DNA of 9,761 nucleotides from JABDDM01 sp038240295 (GTDB taxonomy: Bacteria > Bacteroidota > Ignavibacteria > Palsa-1295): positions 1 to 9,761 of the forward strand of contig JBBSDW010000127.1 in assembly GCA_038240295.1 (NCBI GenBank), written 5' to 3'. The notes under the pieces are model-generated. The model saw only the letters and a list, made by a program, of their open reading frames with translations, searched no databases and was not told the origin of the DNA. Numbering within the stretch: position 1 is the stretch's first letter; every line of letters begins with the position of its first letter. Position numbers and translations under genes: made by a program. Positions 1 through 7,194 of this stretch are shown piece by piece.

Positions 1-94
1 ATCGTTGCTGGAAGTTGAAGGCAGAGGCTGTTCTGAGATTGTTGCTGCTGGTTTAGTGCGTTTTGCATCCGTTCTTTCATCCGCCGACTTTTAA
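1..94 (+). other. Window edge: possible 3' end of an upstream gene (unresolved)
   Basis: No gene can be called firmly here. On the + strand the frame beginning at base 2 is open from the window edge to a TAA at 92-94 (about 30 codons, ending ...VLSSADF), and a terminator-like hairpin follows 11 bases later, which would fit the tail of a gene. On the - strand an ATG at 80-78 opens a frame that runs off the window edge (26 codons, glutamine-rich, starting MKERMQNALNQQQQ), without a Shine-Dalgarno sequence at normal distance. The two readings exclude each other. The hairpin slightly favours the + strand reading, but neither has the codon use of the genes downstream, and both may be chance. Confidence 0.25.
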
Positions 95-105
95 AATAAA
101 AAGCC

Positions 106-133
106 TCTCCTTGGCAGAAGAGGAGATTTTATT
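106..133 (+). terminator. Candidate intrinsic terminator, possibly bidirectional
   Basis: A 6-bp stem TCTCCT (106-111) / AGGAGA (121-126) with a 9-base loop is followed directly by TTTTATT. Read on the other strand, the same hairpin is followed by GGCTTTTTATTTT, so it could stop transcription from either side. The stem is short and AT-containing, so strength is uncertain. It lies 11 bases after the possible upstream stop codon and separates that region from the EF-G-like gene. Confidence 0.45.
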
Positions 134-140
134 AATCGTT

Positions 141-153
141 GTTCTACGAGAAC
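141..153. promoter_or_regulatory. 13-bp palindrome in the EF-G-like gene leader
   Basis: GTTCT-ACG-AGAAC is a perfect 5-bp inverted repeat around a 3-base centre, just after the terminator-like hairpin and about 20 bases before an AT-rich stretch that may hold a promoter. The position would suit a repressor or activator site. No particular regulator is recognised, and a palindrome this short can arise by chance. Confidence 0.25.
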
Positions 154-173
154 CAAACCCCTCGCAATCTTCC

Positions 174-182
174 TATTATATT
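174..182 (+). promoter_or_regulatory. Weak -10-like AT-rich element upstream of the EF-G-like gene
   Basis: TATTATATT lies in an otherwise GC-richer leader and contains good -10-like hexamers (TATTAT, TATATT). I see no convincing -35 box at the normal distance, nor the TTTG element expected for a Bacteroidota-type promoter. It is listed because the EF-G-like gene follows a terminator-like hairpin and should need its own promoter. If correct, the 5' leader would be about 90 bases. Confidence 0.25.
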
Positions 183-263
183 GTATCACCGGCATGGACT
201 CATTCTCGGTCGATCGCTGACGGGGCCCAGGCCGCTCACTACGCATTGTTCATTTAACAACAG

Positions 264-269
264 AAGGAG
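264..269 (+). promoter_or_regulatory. Shine-Dalgarno sequence fixing the EF-G-like start
   Basis: AAGGAG ends 7 bases before the ATG at 277. This near-perfect site decides the start: the reading frame is open back to an ATG at 139, but the extra 46 codons are unlike the family and lack such a site. It is one of only two clear Shine-Dalgarno sequences in the window, the other being in front of ribH. Confidence 0.85.
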
Positions 270-276
270 AATAGCC

Positions 277-2394
277 ATGGGTACACCGAACACACCCGGT
301 GCGTCGGGATCTTCCCAGATCCGGAATGTCGCATTGGTCGGTCATGCCGGCTCCGGCAAGACTACACTTGCCGAAGGCATCGCGTTTGCCGCAGGCGCGG
401 CCACTCGCCGAGGGACCATCCTCGAAGGCAACACACTTTCCGATTATCATCCCGACGAGATCTCGCGAAAGCACAGTATCAATACGTCGCTTCTCACGCT
501 TAACACGCAGAACTCCAAGTTAAACCTGCTCGACACCCCTGGCTATTCCGATTTCGCCGGTGAAGTTCGCGCGGCCTTACACGTAGCAGACACCGCGGCA
601 GTTGTGATCAATGCTTCGGCAGGTGTCGAGATCGGCACGGATCAGGCGTGGTCGTTTTGCAACGACGATCAGAATTCGGTGATCTTCGTCGTCAATAAGC
701 TCGAATGCTCAGGCGTCGATTTCGATAGCGTCGTAGACGAACTCAAATCGCACTTCGGACATGAAGTCGCAGTAGTACAATTTCCTTACAATCCAGGACC
801 GGGCTTTAACTCGATCGTAGATGTGATGAAGATGCGGTTGCTCAGTTTCTCGGGCGATGGCTCCGGAAAGTATATGGAGACCGATATCCCCGCGAGTATC
901 AAAGACAAGGCCGACGCGTTGCATAAAGAGTTGGTCGAAATTGTTGCTGAGAGCGACGATCAACTGATGGAAGAGTTTTTCGCAAGCGATGGACAGCTTG
1001 AGGAGTCACATTTCGCAGGGGGTATTCACGAATCGCTCGCACACCGCAAACTGTTTCCAGTGCTTTGCGCGAGCGGTGAAAAGAACATTGGTACCAAACG
1101 GTTATTCGAATTCATTGTGACGAATGCGCCCGCACCCGAAGATCACATCGCGGATGTTCATGGGATAGATCCTGAGACACAAAAAGAGGTGAGCCTGAAT
1201 AGCGCTCCCAAGGATGCAACGACGCTCTTCGTTTTCAAGACCGTAAGTGAAACCCATTTGGGCGATCTCTCTTTTTTCCGCGTGCATCATGGCAGCATTC
1301 ACTCCGGTCTCGACCTTGTCAATGAAGGTAATGGAAAATCCGAACGCGTAGGCCAGCTTTTTCAAATGGTAGGCAAGACACGCAAGGAGGTCCCAAGTGC
1401 CGGCTTAGGCGACATTGCGGCGGCTGTAAAGCTAAAAGACACCCACACGAATAATACGCTCTCGAGCAGGTCATTCCCGGTAGTCTTGAAGCCGATCGAC
1501 TTCCCGGCACCCGTGATCACGAGTGCAGTTCGTGCAAAGAATAAAGGCGAAGAAGAGAAGATGGCGATGGGCTTGCACGCGCTCCACGAGGAAGATCCGA
1601 CGTTTGTGATCGTGCAGGATGGCGAGCTCCATCAAACGCTTATTCAAGGTCAGGGCGAACTTCACATCGATATTATTTTCAAACGCTTGAAGGAGCGATT
1701 CAAAGTTGATGTCGAAATTGTCGAACCGAAGATCCCCTTTCGCGAGACGATCAGATCGAGTGCAGAGACACGATATCGTCATAAAAAACAATCGGGAGGC
1801 GCCGGCCAGTTTGGCGAAGTCGCGATCAAACTCGCACCACGCAAACGTGGCGATGGCTATGAGTTCGTCGATGCCATCGTTGGCGGCGTTGTTTCGGGCA
1901 AGCATATTCCCGCCGTCGACAAAGGTATTCACGAATTTCTGATCAACGGCCCGCTTGCCGGCTATCCAGTGGTCGATCTGCAAGTTACGCTTTACGACGG
2001 GAAGGAGCATCCGGTCGATTCGAATGAGAACGCATTCAAGACCGCCGGTAAAATGGCGTTCCGGGAGGCATTCTTATCTGCGAGGCCCGTATTGCTCGAG
2101 CCTATTTTTGAACTCGAGGTGACCGTTCCGGGCGATCACATGGGCGATGTGCTTGGTGATATTTCCTCGCGCCGGGGTAAAGTACTCGGCATGGAAACTC
2201 GCGGCTCGTTCGAAGTCATTCGCGCAATCGTGCCGCTTGCAGAGTTACATCATTACTCGACGAGGCTTCGATCGTTAACGCAGGGCAAAGGCTCGCATAA
2301 GCAAAAGTTCGACCACTACGAAGAGGCGCCGAGGGAGTTTGCAGATAAGATCGCGCAGGAGTCGCAACGACACCACGTCGAAGTTATCGAGTGA
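277..2394 (+). CDS. fusA: Elongation factor G-like translational GTPase (EF-G2-type paralogue)
   Basis: A 705-residue protein with the full five-domain EF-G plan. The GTPase domain spans about 1-290: P-loop GHAGSGKT at 22-29, switch region SRKHSINTS at 63-71, G3 motif DTPGYSDF at 86-93, G4 motif NKLE at 140-143. Domains II and III follow (about 300-480, including GQGELHIDII), then domain IV from about 488 with the loop GGVVSGKHIPAVDKGI, and domain V from about 605. EF-G drives tRNA-mRNA movement on the ribosome; this sequence has features of the paralogue group called EF-G2 or EF-G-like, because the P-loop reads GHAGSGKT rather than GHIDAGKT and the catalytic His of DTPGH is Tyr90. The G4 motif also carries Glu143 in place of the usual Asp. 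It is therefore probably a specialised factor rather than the cell's main EF-G. No rpsL, rpsG or tuf neighbours are present, which agrees. The 3' end is closed by a strong terminator, so it is probably transcribed alone. Confidence 0.95.
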   Translation: MGTPNTPGASGSSQIRNVALVGHAGSGKTTLAEGIAFAAGAATRRGTILEGNTLSDYHPDEISRKHSINTSLLTLNTQNSKLNLLDTPGYSDFAGEVRAALHVADTAAVVINASAGVEIGTDQAWSFCNDDQNSVIFVVNKLECSGVDFDSVVDELKSHFGHEVAVVQFPYNPGPGFNSIVDVMKMRLLSFSGDGSGKYMETDIPASIKDKADALHKELVEIVAESDDQLMEEFFASDGQLEESHFAGGIHESLAHRKLFPVLCASGEKNIGTKRLFEFIVTNAPAPEDHIADVHGIDPETQKEVSLNSAPKDATTLFVFKTVSETHLGDLSFFRVHHGSIHSGLDLVNEGNGKSERVGQLFQMVGKTRKEVPSAGLGDIAAAVKLKDTHTNNTLSSRSFPVVLKPIDFPAPVITSAVRAKNKGEEEKMAMGLHALHEEDPTFVIVQDGELHQTLIQGQGELHIDIIFKRLKERFKVDVEIVEPKIPFRETIRSSAETRYRHKKQSGGAGQFGEVAIKLAPRKRGDGYEFVDAIVGGVVSGKHIPAVDKGIHEFLINGPLAGYPVVDLQVTLYDGKEHPVDSNENAFKTAGKMAFREAFLSARPVLLEPIFELEVTVPGDHMGDVLGDISSRRGKVLGMETRGSFEVIRAIVPLAELHHYSTRLRSLTQGKGSHKQKFDHYEEAPREFADKIAQESQRHHVEVIE

Positions 2395-2417
2395 TTCCGT
2401 AGCCGATTCGAATATCG

Positions 2418-2454
2418 AATGGGCAGGAAGGTATCTTTCCGCCCATTGGTTTTT
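2418..2454 (+). terminator. Strong intrinsic terminator after the EF-G-like gene
   Basis: AATGGGC (2418-2424) pairs with GCCCATT (2441-2447); after a single bulged A, GGAAGG pairs with CTTTCC around a TAT loop, giving a 13-bp stem with one G-T wobble. GG and then TTTTT (2450-2454) follow. It starts 23 bases after the stop codon and is the clearest terminator in the window, separating the EF-G-like gene from the downstream cluster. Confidence 0.88.
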
Positions 2455-2472
2455 AGCGCGTGTGTACATAAT
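2446..2472 (+). promoter_or_regulatory. Candidate promoter for the GH57 gene, possibly leaderless
   Basis: TTGGTT (2446-2451) and CATAAT (2467-2472) resemble -35 and -10 boxes with a short 15-base spacer. If used, transcription would begin around 2478-2481, at or next to the ATG of the GH57 gene. That would suit its lack of a Shine-Dalgarno sequence. The match is weak, and the -35 box overlaps the preceding terminator's T-run. Confidence 0.3.
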
Positions 2473-2480
2473 CTTCGTCA

Positions 2481-4643
2481 ATGACTGACCAGACTCTCTC
2501 CACGCTTCGCGTCTGTTTTTTGTGGCATCAACATCAGCCATACTACCGTACGGGCTCGCACGCAATCCTTCCGTGGGTGTGGCTTCATGCGACGAAGGAT
2601 TACCTCGAAATGGCGCAGCATATCGAACGCGTGCCCAACATGCGTGCGACGTTTAATCTCGTGCCATCGCTTCTTAATCAGCTCAAGGATTATCTCGATG
2701 GAAAGGTGATCGATCCGGTGATCGTTTGCATGGAGAAGCCTTCGAGCCAACTCAGCGAGGAGGAGCGGCTCTTCATGCTCGAACATTTCTTTAATGCGCA
2801 TATCGATCACGTGATCCGGCGATCGCGCAGGTATTCGGAGCTTTACGATCGGGCGCAGATCCATAAGCAAAAAGAAGCTGCGACCTCGGGAGCCTTTACC
2901 GATCAGGACTTCCGCGATCTCGCTGTGCATTATGCGCTGGCCTGGACGGGAGAATTCTCACGACGAAACGATCCGGCCAGATCTCTTCTGTTGAAGGATG
3001 TCGATTTTACCGAAGAGGAGAAGTCGCAGCTCATGGCGCAGCTTTGGGAGATCGTCGGCCAGGTGATCCCGCTCCATGAGAAGCTGATAAAAAATGGTCA
3101 GATCGAAATTACGGCATCGCCGTTTTATCATCCGATACTTCCGTTACTAATCGATACGAACTGTGCGCGAGTCGCGATGCCCGATGTGACGCTGCCCAGA
3201 TTTCCATTCCAACATCAGGACGAGGCGCGGGTTCAGATCGAAACTGGTCGAAAATATAGCGCAGCTACATTCGGGATCGCACCTCGAGGCATGTGGCCGA
3301 GCGAGGGAAGTGTATCCGAGGCCACACTCGCGCTTACGATCGAAGCTGGCTATGAGTGGGTCGCAACTGACGAAGCGATTTTAAATCGTGCGATCGAAAG
3401 TACTTCTCCGGCATCGGATCACCGAGATCTTGCGAAATATTTCCCCTGGCATTTCGATGCCAGCGAAAAAACGATCACGATGTTTTTTCGCGATCATCAC
3501 CTTAGTGATCTGATCGGCTTCGATTATCAAAATAAATCTGTAACCGAGGCGACGAACGATTTTATCTGGCAACTGCTCGACATCCGGCATCGGATCATTA
3601 CTGCCTATGGCGAAGAAGTGCTTCAGCAGGCCGTCGTAAACATCATTCTCGACGGGGAGAATTGTTGGGAGTACTACCCGAAGAATGGCTACGAATTTCT
3701 CTCAACGCTTTACGAACGCTTGACGAGCACACCCGAGCTCGTCCCGAGCACAATGAGCGCGGTCTACGACGCATGCCGAGAGACAAGCCGCAGACTCGAA
3801 CATTTTACGCCCGGCTCCTGGATCGAGGGGACATTTAATATTTGGATCGGTCATCCGGAAGAGAACACCGCTTGGGAAGCGCTCGAGCTAGCCAAGCGCG
3901 CTCTCGATCGATACATGCGGCGAGCAGGTGCTGATAAGATCAAGTCCGATACACATCTTAAGGAATGTCTCGCGCGGGCGCACGAAGAACTTCGGATTTC
4001 CGAGGGCAGCGATTGGTTCTGGTGGTATGGCGACGATCATCCGACCGATCGCAAGTCGGAATTCGACGAACTCTTTAGGGCACATCTTCGCGCTGTTTAT
4101 TCTCTGCTTGACGAACGCGTTCCGGAGTACCTTCTCGTTCCGATTCAGATTCAAGCAACCGCTCTTGCCCAAAGTCGCAATGGGAAGAGCGGAAACGGCA
4201 CCATCACACCAGTGCTGGACGGTGCGAGTGGGCTCGATGGATGGGAGAATGCGATCACACTTCAGGTCGAGCAGCGGGGCGCAATGACGCGAAGCTCCGG
4301 TTCGATAGCAGACGATATACGCGTCGGCTGGAATGACAAAGAAATTTTCATCCGAGTATTACCGATCGGTCGAAGCATTGAAGGGCTTCAGCTCGAATTT
4401 GCATATCCTGCTGGATTGAAGATTCGTTTTGCGCATGGAAACTTTGGGATGAGTCAGTCTGCCGATCAATCGCCGATCGGGCTAGCAGGGCGTGGTGTAA
4501 TGCGTTATGCGGCTGAAGTCGCGCTCCCGAGATCGATGGTGGAAGCAGGCGGAATACTGAAATTTGCGGTACACTTTCATCTCGATAAAACAAAATCGTT
4601 GCGGGTTCCTGCGCTTGATTGGCTCGAATGCCGGATCGGCTAA
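2481..4643 (+). CDS. Glycoside hydrolase family 57 protein (amylase/pullulanase-like)
   Basis: A 720-residue protein with no signal peptide, so probably cytoplasmic. GH57 marks are present in order: HQHQPYY at 16-22 near the N-terminus; ASPFYHPILPLL in the second conserved region; GMWPSEGS at 270-277, where Glu275 sits in the position of the family nucleophile; ATDEAIL shortly after; LDGENCWEYYP with Asp391 as the likely acid/base; and WFWWYGDDH at 512-520. The last 150 or so residues look like a beta-rich accessory domain, perhaps carbohydrate-binding. GH57 enzymes cleave or rearrange alpha-glucans with retention of configuration, so a role in glycogen or maltodextrin turnover is likely; the exact reaction cannot be read from motifs. 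The ATG at 2481 is the first possible start because an in-frame TAA lies at 2469-2471. No Shine-Dalgarno sequence is seen. The Omp85 gene begins 8 bases after the stop. Confidence 0.93.
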   Translation: MTDQTLSTLRVCFLWHQHQPYYRTGSHAILPWVWLHATKDYLEMAQHIERVPNMRATFNLVPSLLNQLKDYLDGKVIDPVIVCMEKPSSQLSEEERLFMLEHFFNAHIDHVIRRSRRYSELYDRAQIHKQKEAATSGAFTDQDFRDLAVHYALAWTGEFSRRNDPARSLLLKDVDFTEEEKSQLMAQLWEIVGQVIPLHEKLIKNGQIEITASPFYHPILPLLIDTNCARVAMPDVTLPRFPFQHQDEARVQIETGRKYSAATFGIAPRGMWPSEGSVSEATLALTIEAGYEWVATDEAILNRAIESTSPASDHRDLAKYFPWHFDASEKTITMFFRDHHLSDLIGFDYQNKSVTEATNDFIWQLLDIRHRIITAYGEEVLQQAVVNIILDGENCWEYYPKNGYEFLSTLYERLTSTPELVPSTMSAVYDACRETSRRLEHFTPGSWIEGTFNIWIGHPEENTAWEALELAKRALDRYMRRAGADKIKSDTHLKECLARAHEELRISEGSDWFWWYGDDHPTDRKSEFDELFRAHLRAVYSLLDERVPEYLLVPIQIQATALAQSRNGKSGNGTITPVLDGASGLDGWENAITLQVEQRGAMTRSSGSIADDIRVGWNDKEIFIRVLPIGRSIEGLQLEFAYPAGLKIRFAHGNFGMSQSADQSPIGLAGRGVMRYAAEVALPRSMVEAGGILKFAVHFHLDKTKSLRVPALDWLECRIG

Positions 4644-4651
4644 GTGTCCGA

Positions 4652-6445
4652 ATGCGCCAACGGCTCATCGTGTGCTGTCTGCTGCTGCTTTTGTCCGCAT
4701 CTGTGCAGGCTTCGCCACGATGGACCATCACTGGCATCAGTTATCGCGGGAACATCGCACTCGATTCGGTTGGATTGAACAGTGCCGTTCAGTCTATCCC
4801 GATCCAACTTCCACAACAATTTGGCTCTCAGGGCGAGATGCTCCTCAGCGTTCAGCGGATCGAAGAAGTCCTGATACGTCGCTACACTTCGTCCGGTTAT
4901 TACAAAGCTCACATTGATTCGGCACGAATTCTTCCACTTGCCGCCGACAGTGCCACAGGCTTTTCGCTCGTAATTTATCTACATGAAGGTGCCAAGTATC
5001 TCTTAGGAGGGATTACGTTAACCGGCGCTACACAATTTACTTCGGAGGAGATTCTCCATCACTTTCAAACTCGCCCGCAAGAAGTTCTCGATGAAAAATT
5101 GCTTCAGTCCGATATCGATGAAGTGTTGAAAAGATACGAGTTGATCGGATACCCATTTGCGAAGCTCTCGCTCGAATCCCTTTTGTTGAACGATCAGAAT
5201 GGTGAAATTGCGGTTGATCTCAGGCTCGATGAAGGCAAGCGTGCCCGTATCGGCCGGATCGTCACGTTGGGTAATGCGAATACCGCGAGCGAAGTGATCA
5301 CGCGTGAGTTGCGAATCCCGATCGGCAGTTATTATGATGCCAACGAGATCGAACGTGCGAGAAGCCGAGTGGAGCGTCTCGGTTTTTTCGAGTCCGTTCA
5401 GGAGCCTGAACTCTATCTCATCGATGATTCGACTGTCGCGATCGTCGTTCGCGTCAAAGAAGCGAACACTACCACGATTGACGGTGTCATCGGTTATAAC
5501 CCTGGAACAAGCGCAACCGATGCCGGCTACATCAACGGATTCGTCGATCTGGCTTTTCGGAATATTTCTGGAACGGGAAGAAACGGTTCGCTCAACTACG
5601 ATCATGAAACACAAAGCTCGCAGCAATTAGAAGTTCGATATCTGGAGCCCTGGCTTTTTCATCTGCCGCTCAATATTTCGCTTAGTTTTTTAGAGCGCCA
5701 GCAGGATTCGACGTATGTCCGCACCGATATTGGAGCCGAGTTCGTGTTTCTTTTCTCGGAAGATATTTCGATCAACGCAACGATCGGTCTCGATCGGGTC
5801 ATCCCGACCGACCTTCCCGATCAACCATTTATTGCATACGATAGCCGAACCTTGCTGACAGGGCTTGGAGGGACATTCGACACTCGCGATAACACAATCG
5901 CTCCCGTTCATGGGATTTTCGCCGCACTTGGTGCCACCTATGGAGCCAAGACGTTATTCGGCCCAGCGCGATTTCTCACTTCAAGCGTTGGTACCAACGT
6001 CGGGATTACAAATGTCTTAGTAGATGCTTCGTTTTATTTTCCGACGATTAGTGATCGATTTATCGCGGCCATCGGGATCCATTCTCATGATGTCACGTCG
6101 AACGACTCGCTGGATGCGAGCGATCTCGTGCGGCTTGGGGGCATTCGTTCGCTGCGCGGATATCGCGAAGCCAATTTTCTGATCTCGCGTTATGCATACG
6201 TAAATCTTGAGTATCGCGCAATGACAGGGCGATCCTCGTTCCTTTTTGTTTTTTCCGATCTGGGATATTTGTTCCGAGATGCAATTCGAGGAGACGCCAC
6301 GGAACAGACGCTCTATCCGGTCAGTTACGGAATCGGTGCCCAGGTCGAAAGTCCGCTTGGTATTCTATCGGTAAGTGTTGGTTTGGCGAAAGGCGAACCG
6401 CTCGATCAGGCCAAACTGCATTTTGGACTCATCAAGCAATTTTAG
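4652..6445 (+). CDS. Omp85/TamA-like outer membrane protein with POTRA domains
   Basis: From the ATG at 4652 the protein is 597 residues. It starts with a good signal peptide: basic MRQR, a run of leucines and cysteines, and a likely cut after VQA at residue 20. About three POTRA-like units follow (roughly 24-103, 115-190 and 197-275; the third has a typical IGRIVTLGN opening), then a beta-barrel from about 283 to the end. The Omp85 signature LRGY is at 501-504, inside GGIRSLRGYREANF, and the protein ends in phenylalanine, as expected for an outer-membrane insertion signal. Omp85 proteins insert or translocate proteins at the outer membrane; three POTRAs and the modest size fit TamA-like members better than five-POTRA BamA, but no tamB is in view. 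In-frame starts at 4619 (TTG) and 4628 (ATG) would overlap GH57 and put charged residues before the signal peptide, so 4652 is preferred. Probably co-transcribed with GH57. Confidence 0.92.
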   Translation: MRQRLIVCCLLLLLSASVQASPRWTITGISYRGNIALDSVGLNSAVQSIPIQLPQQFGSQGEMLLSVQRIEEVLIRRYTSSGYYKAHIDSARILPLAADSATGFSLVIYLHEGAKYLLGGITLTGATQFTSEEILHHFQTRPQEVLDEKLLQSDIDEVLKRYELIGYPFAKLSLESLLLNDQNGEIAVDLRLDEGKRARIGRIVTLGNANTASEVITRELRIPIGSYYDANEIERARSRVERLGFFESVQEPELYLIDDSTVAIVVRVKEANTTTIDGVIGYNPGTSATDAGYINGFVDLAFRNISGTGRNGSLNYDHETQSSQQLEVRYLEPWLFHLPLNISLSFLERQQDSTYVRTDIGAEFVFLFSEDISINATIGLDRVIPTDLPDQPFIAYDSRTLLTGLGGTFDTRDNTIAPVHGIFAALGATYGAKTLFGPARFLTSSVGTNVGITNVLVDASFYFPTISDRFIAAIGIHSHDVTSNDSLDASDLVRLGGIRSLRGYREANFLISRYAYVNLEYRAMTGRSSFLFVFSDLGYLFRDAIRGDATEQTLYPVSYGIGAQVESPLGILSVSVGLAKGEPLDQAKLHFGLIKQF

Positions 6446-6472
6446 TCCAGCATTCTTAGAACAGTATCTTTA
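6442..6472 (+). promoter_or_regulatory. Candidate Bacteroidota-type promoter in front of rnhB
   Basis: TTAG (6442-6445), exactly 19 bases, then TATCTTTA (6465-6472) approaches the known Bacteroidota consensus TTTG-N19-TAnnTTTG with one mismatch in each box. Transcription would start near 6479, a few bases before the GTG of rnhB. The upstream box overlaps the Omp85 stop codon. It is a motif match only, and the lineage may not use this consensus. Confidence 0.3.
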
Positions 6473-6484
6473 TTCAACATTAAC

Positions 6485-7192
6485 GTGACGGAAGCGCGTC
6501 CAAAAAAACGGGCGAAACGACTCGGATGGAAGATCGAACGGCCTCATTGGGACGCTGGGCGCAGACTTCTTGTGGGTATCGACGAAGCGGGGCGCGGCCC
6601 GCTGGCGGGGCCTGTCGTCGCCGCAGCGATCAGTTTGCCCTATGAACTTTGTCAGAAGCTTCCGAAGAATCTGCGCGGGGTCAATGATTCGAAGCAGCTG
6701 AACGAAGAGACTCGCGAGGAGCTTTATTCTGCGATCACCTCGCTTGGAGTGCCCTATGGCGTCGGCATCGTTTCGAACGAAGTAATCGACGAGATCAACA
6801 TTTTGCAGGCGACGATGCGCGCCATGGTACTTGCCGTGCAGTCGCTTGTTTCGCAATGCACATCGAGTCCGGAGATGCTTTTGATCGATGGCAATTATTT
6901 TCGGACGGAGCTTACTTTTCCGTTTCAAACCGTAGTCGATGGCGATGCGAAGTCGCCGCATATCGCTGCAGCGTCGATCCTTGCAAAAGTGACGCGTGAC
7001 AGAATCATGCGCGAGTGGCACGTGCAGTATCCCGACTATAACTTTGCACAACATAAGGGCTATGGCACACGAGAGCATCGTGACGCGATCGCACTCCATG
7101 GCGTGACGCCGATCCATCGCCTTAGCTTCGGCCCGACAGCGATCAAGGATTGGGACTTATTCGAAGAGATCGACCTATCAACACTTGAGTGA
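6485..7192 (+). CDS. rnhB: Ribonuclease HII
   Basis: A 235-residue protein that fits the RNase HII family throughout. It cuts the RNA strand of RNA-DNA hybrids and starts removal of single ribonucleotides built into DNA. GIDEAGRGPLAGPV at 31-44 supplies Asp33 and Glu34; NDSK is at 67-70; LIDGN supplies Asp135; VVDGD supplies Asp154; and SILAKVTRD (164-172) and AQHKGYGT complete the signature. The four acidic residues correspond to the metal-binding set known from E. coli RNase HII. An N-terminal extension of about 25 residues is basic (PKKRAKR). The start is a GTG at 6485, the first usable start after the Omp85 stop and with no Shine-Dalgarno sequence. The gene lies in the same reading frame as the Omp85 gene, 13 codons after its TAG. 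yraN follows two bases after the stop. Confidence 0.97.
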   Translation: MTEARPKKRAKRLGWKIERPHWDAGRRLLVGIDEAGRGPLAGPVVAAAISLPYELCQKLPKNLRGVNDSKQLNEETREELYSAITSLGVPYGVGIVSNEVIDEINILQATMRAMVLAVQSLVSQCTSSPEMLLIDGNYFRTELTFPFQTVVDGDAKSPHIAAASILAKVTRDRIMREWHVQYPDYNFAQHKGYGTREHRDAIALHGVTPIHRLSFGPTAIKDWDLFEEIDLSTLE

Positions 7193-7194
7193 TT

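Noticed and set aside
246..260. TTGTT-CATTT-AACAA inverted repeat just before the EF-G-like Shine-Dalgarno sequence
   Set aside because: The stem is 5 bp and AT-only apart from one pair, which is expected by chance and too weak to sequester the ribosome site.
139..276. N-terminal extension of the EF-G-like protein to the ATG at 139
   Set aside because: The added 46 residues are unlike the family, and the ATG at 277 has a near-perfect Shine-Dalgarno sequence and gives the usual short lead into the P-loop.
1471..2010. Open frame on the - strand (179 codons) inside the EF-G-like gene
   Set aside because: It is a shadow of domains III-IV of the EF-G-like protein and has no features of its own.
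4619..4651. Earlier starts for the Omp85 protein at TTG 4619 or ATG 4628
   Set aside because: Both overlap the GH57 gene and place charged residues ahead of the signal peptide; ATG 4652 gives a textbook signal peptide.
5018..5626. Long open frame on the - strand (202 codons) inside the Omp85 gene
   Set aside because: It is antisense to a well-supported protein, and its translation shows no recognisable domain or start signal.
6470..7117. Long open frame on the - strand (215 codons) covering rnhB
   Set aside because: It mirrors almost the entire RNase HII gene, whose motifs are unmistakable; codon preference of the sense strand keeps the antisense frame open.
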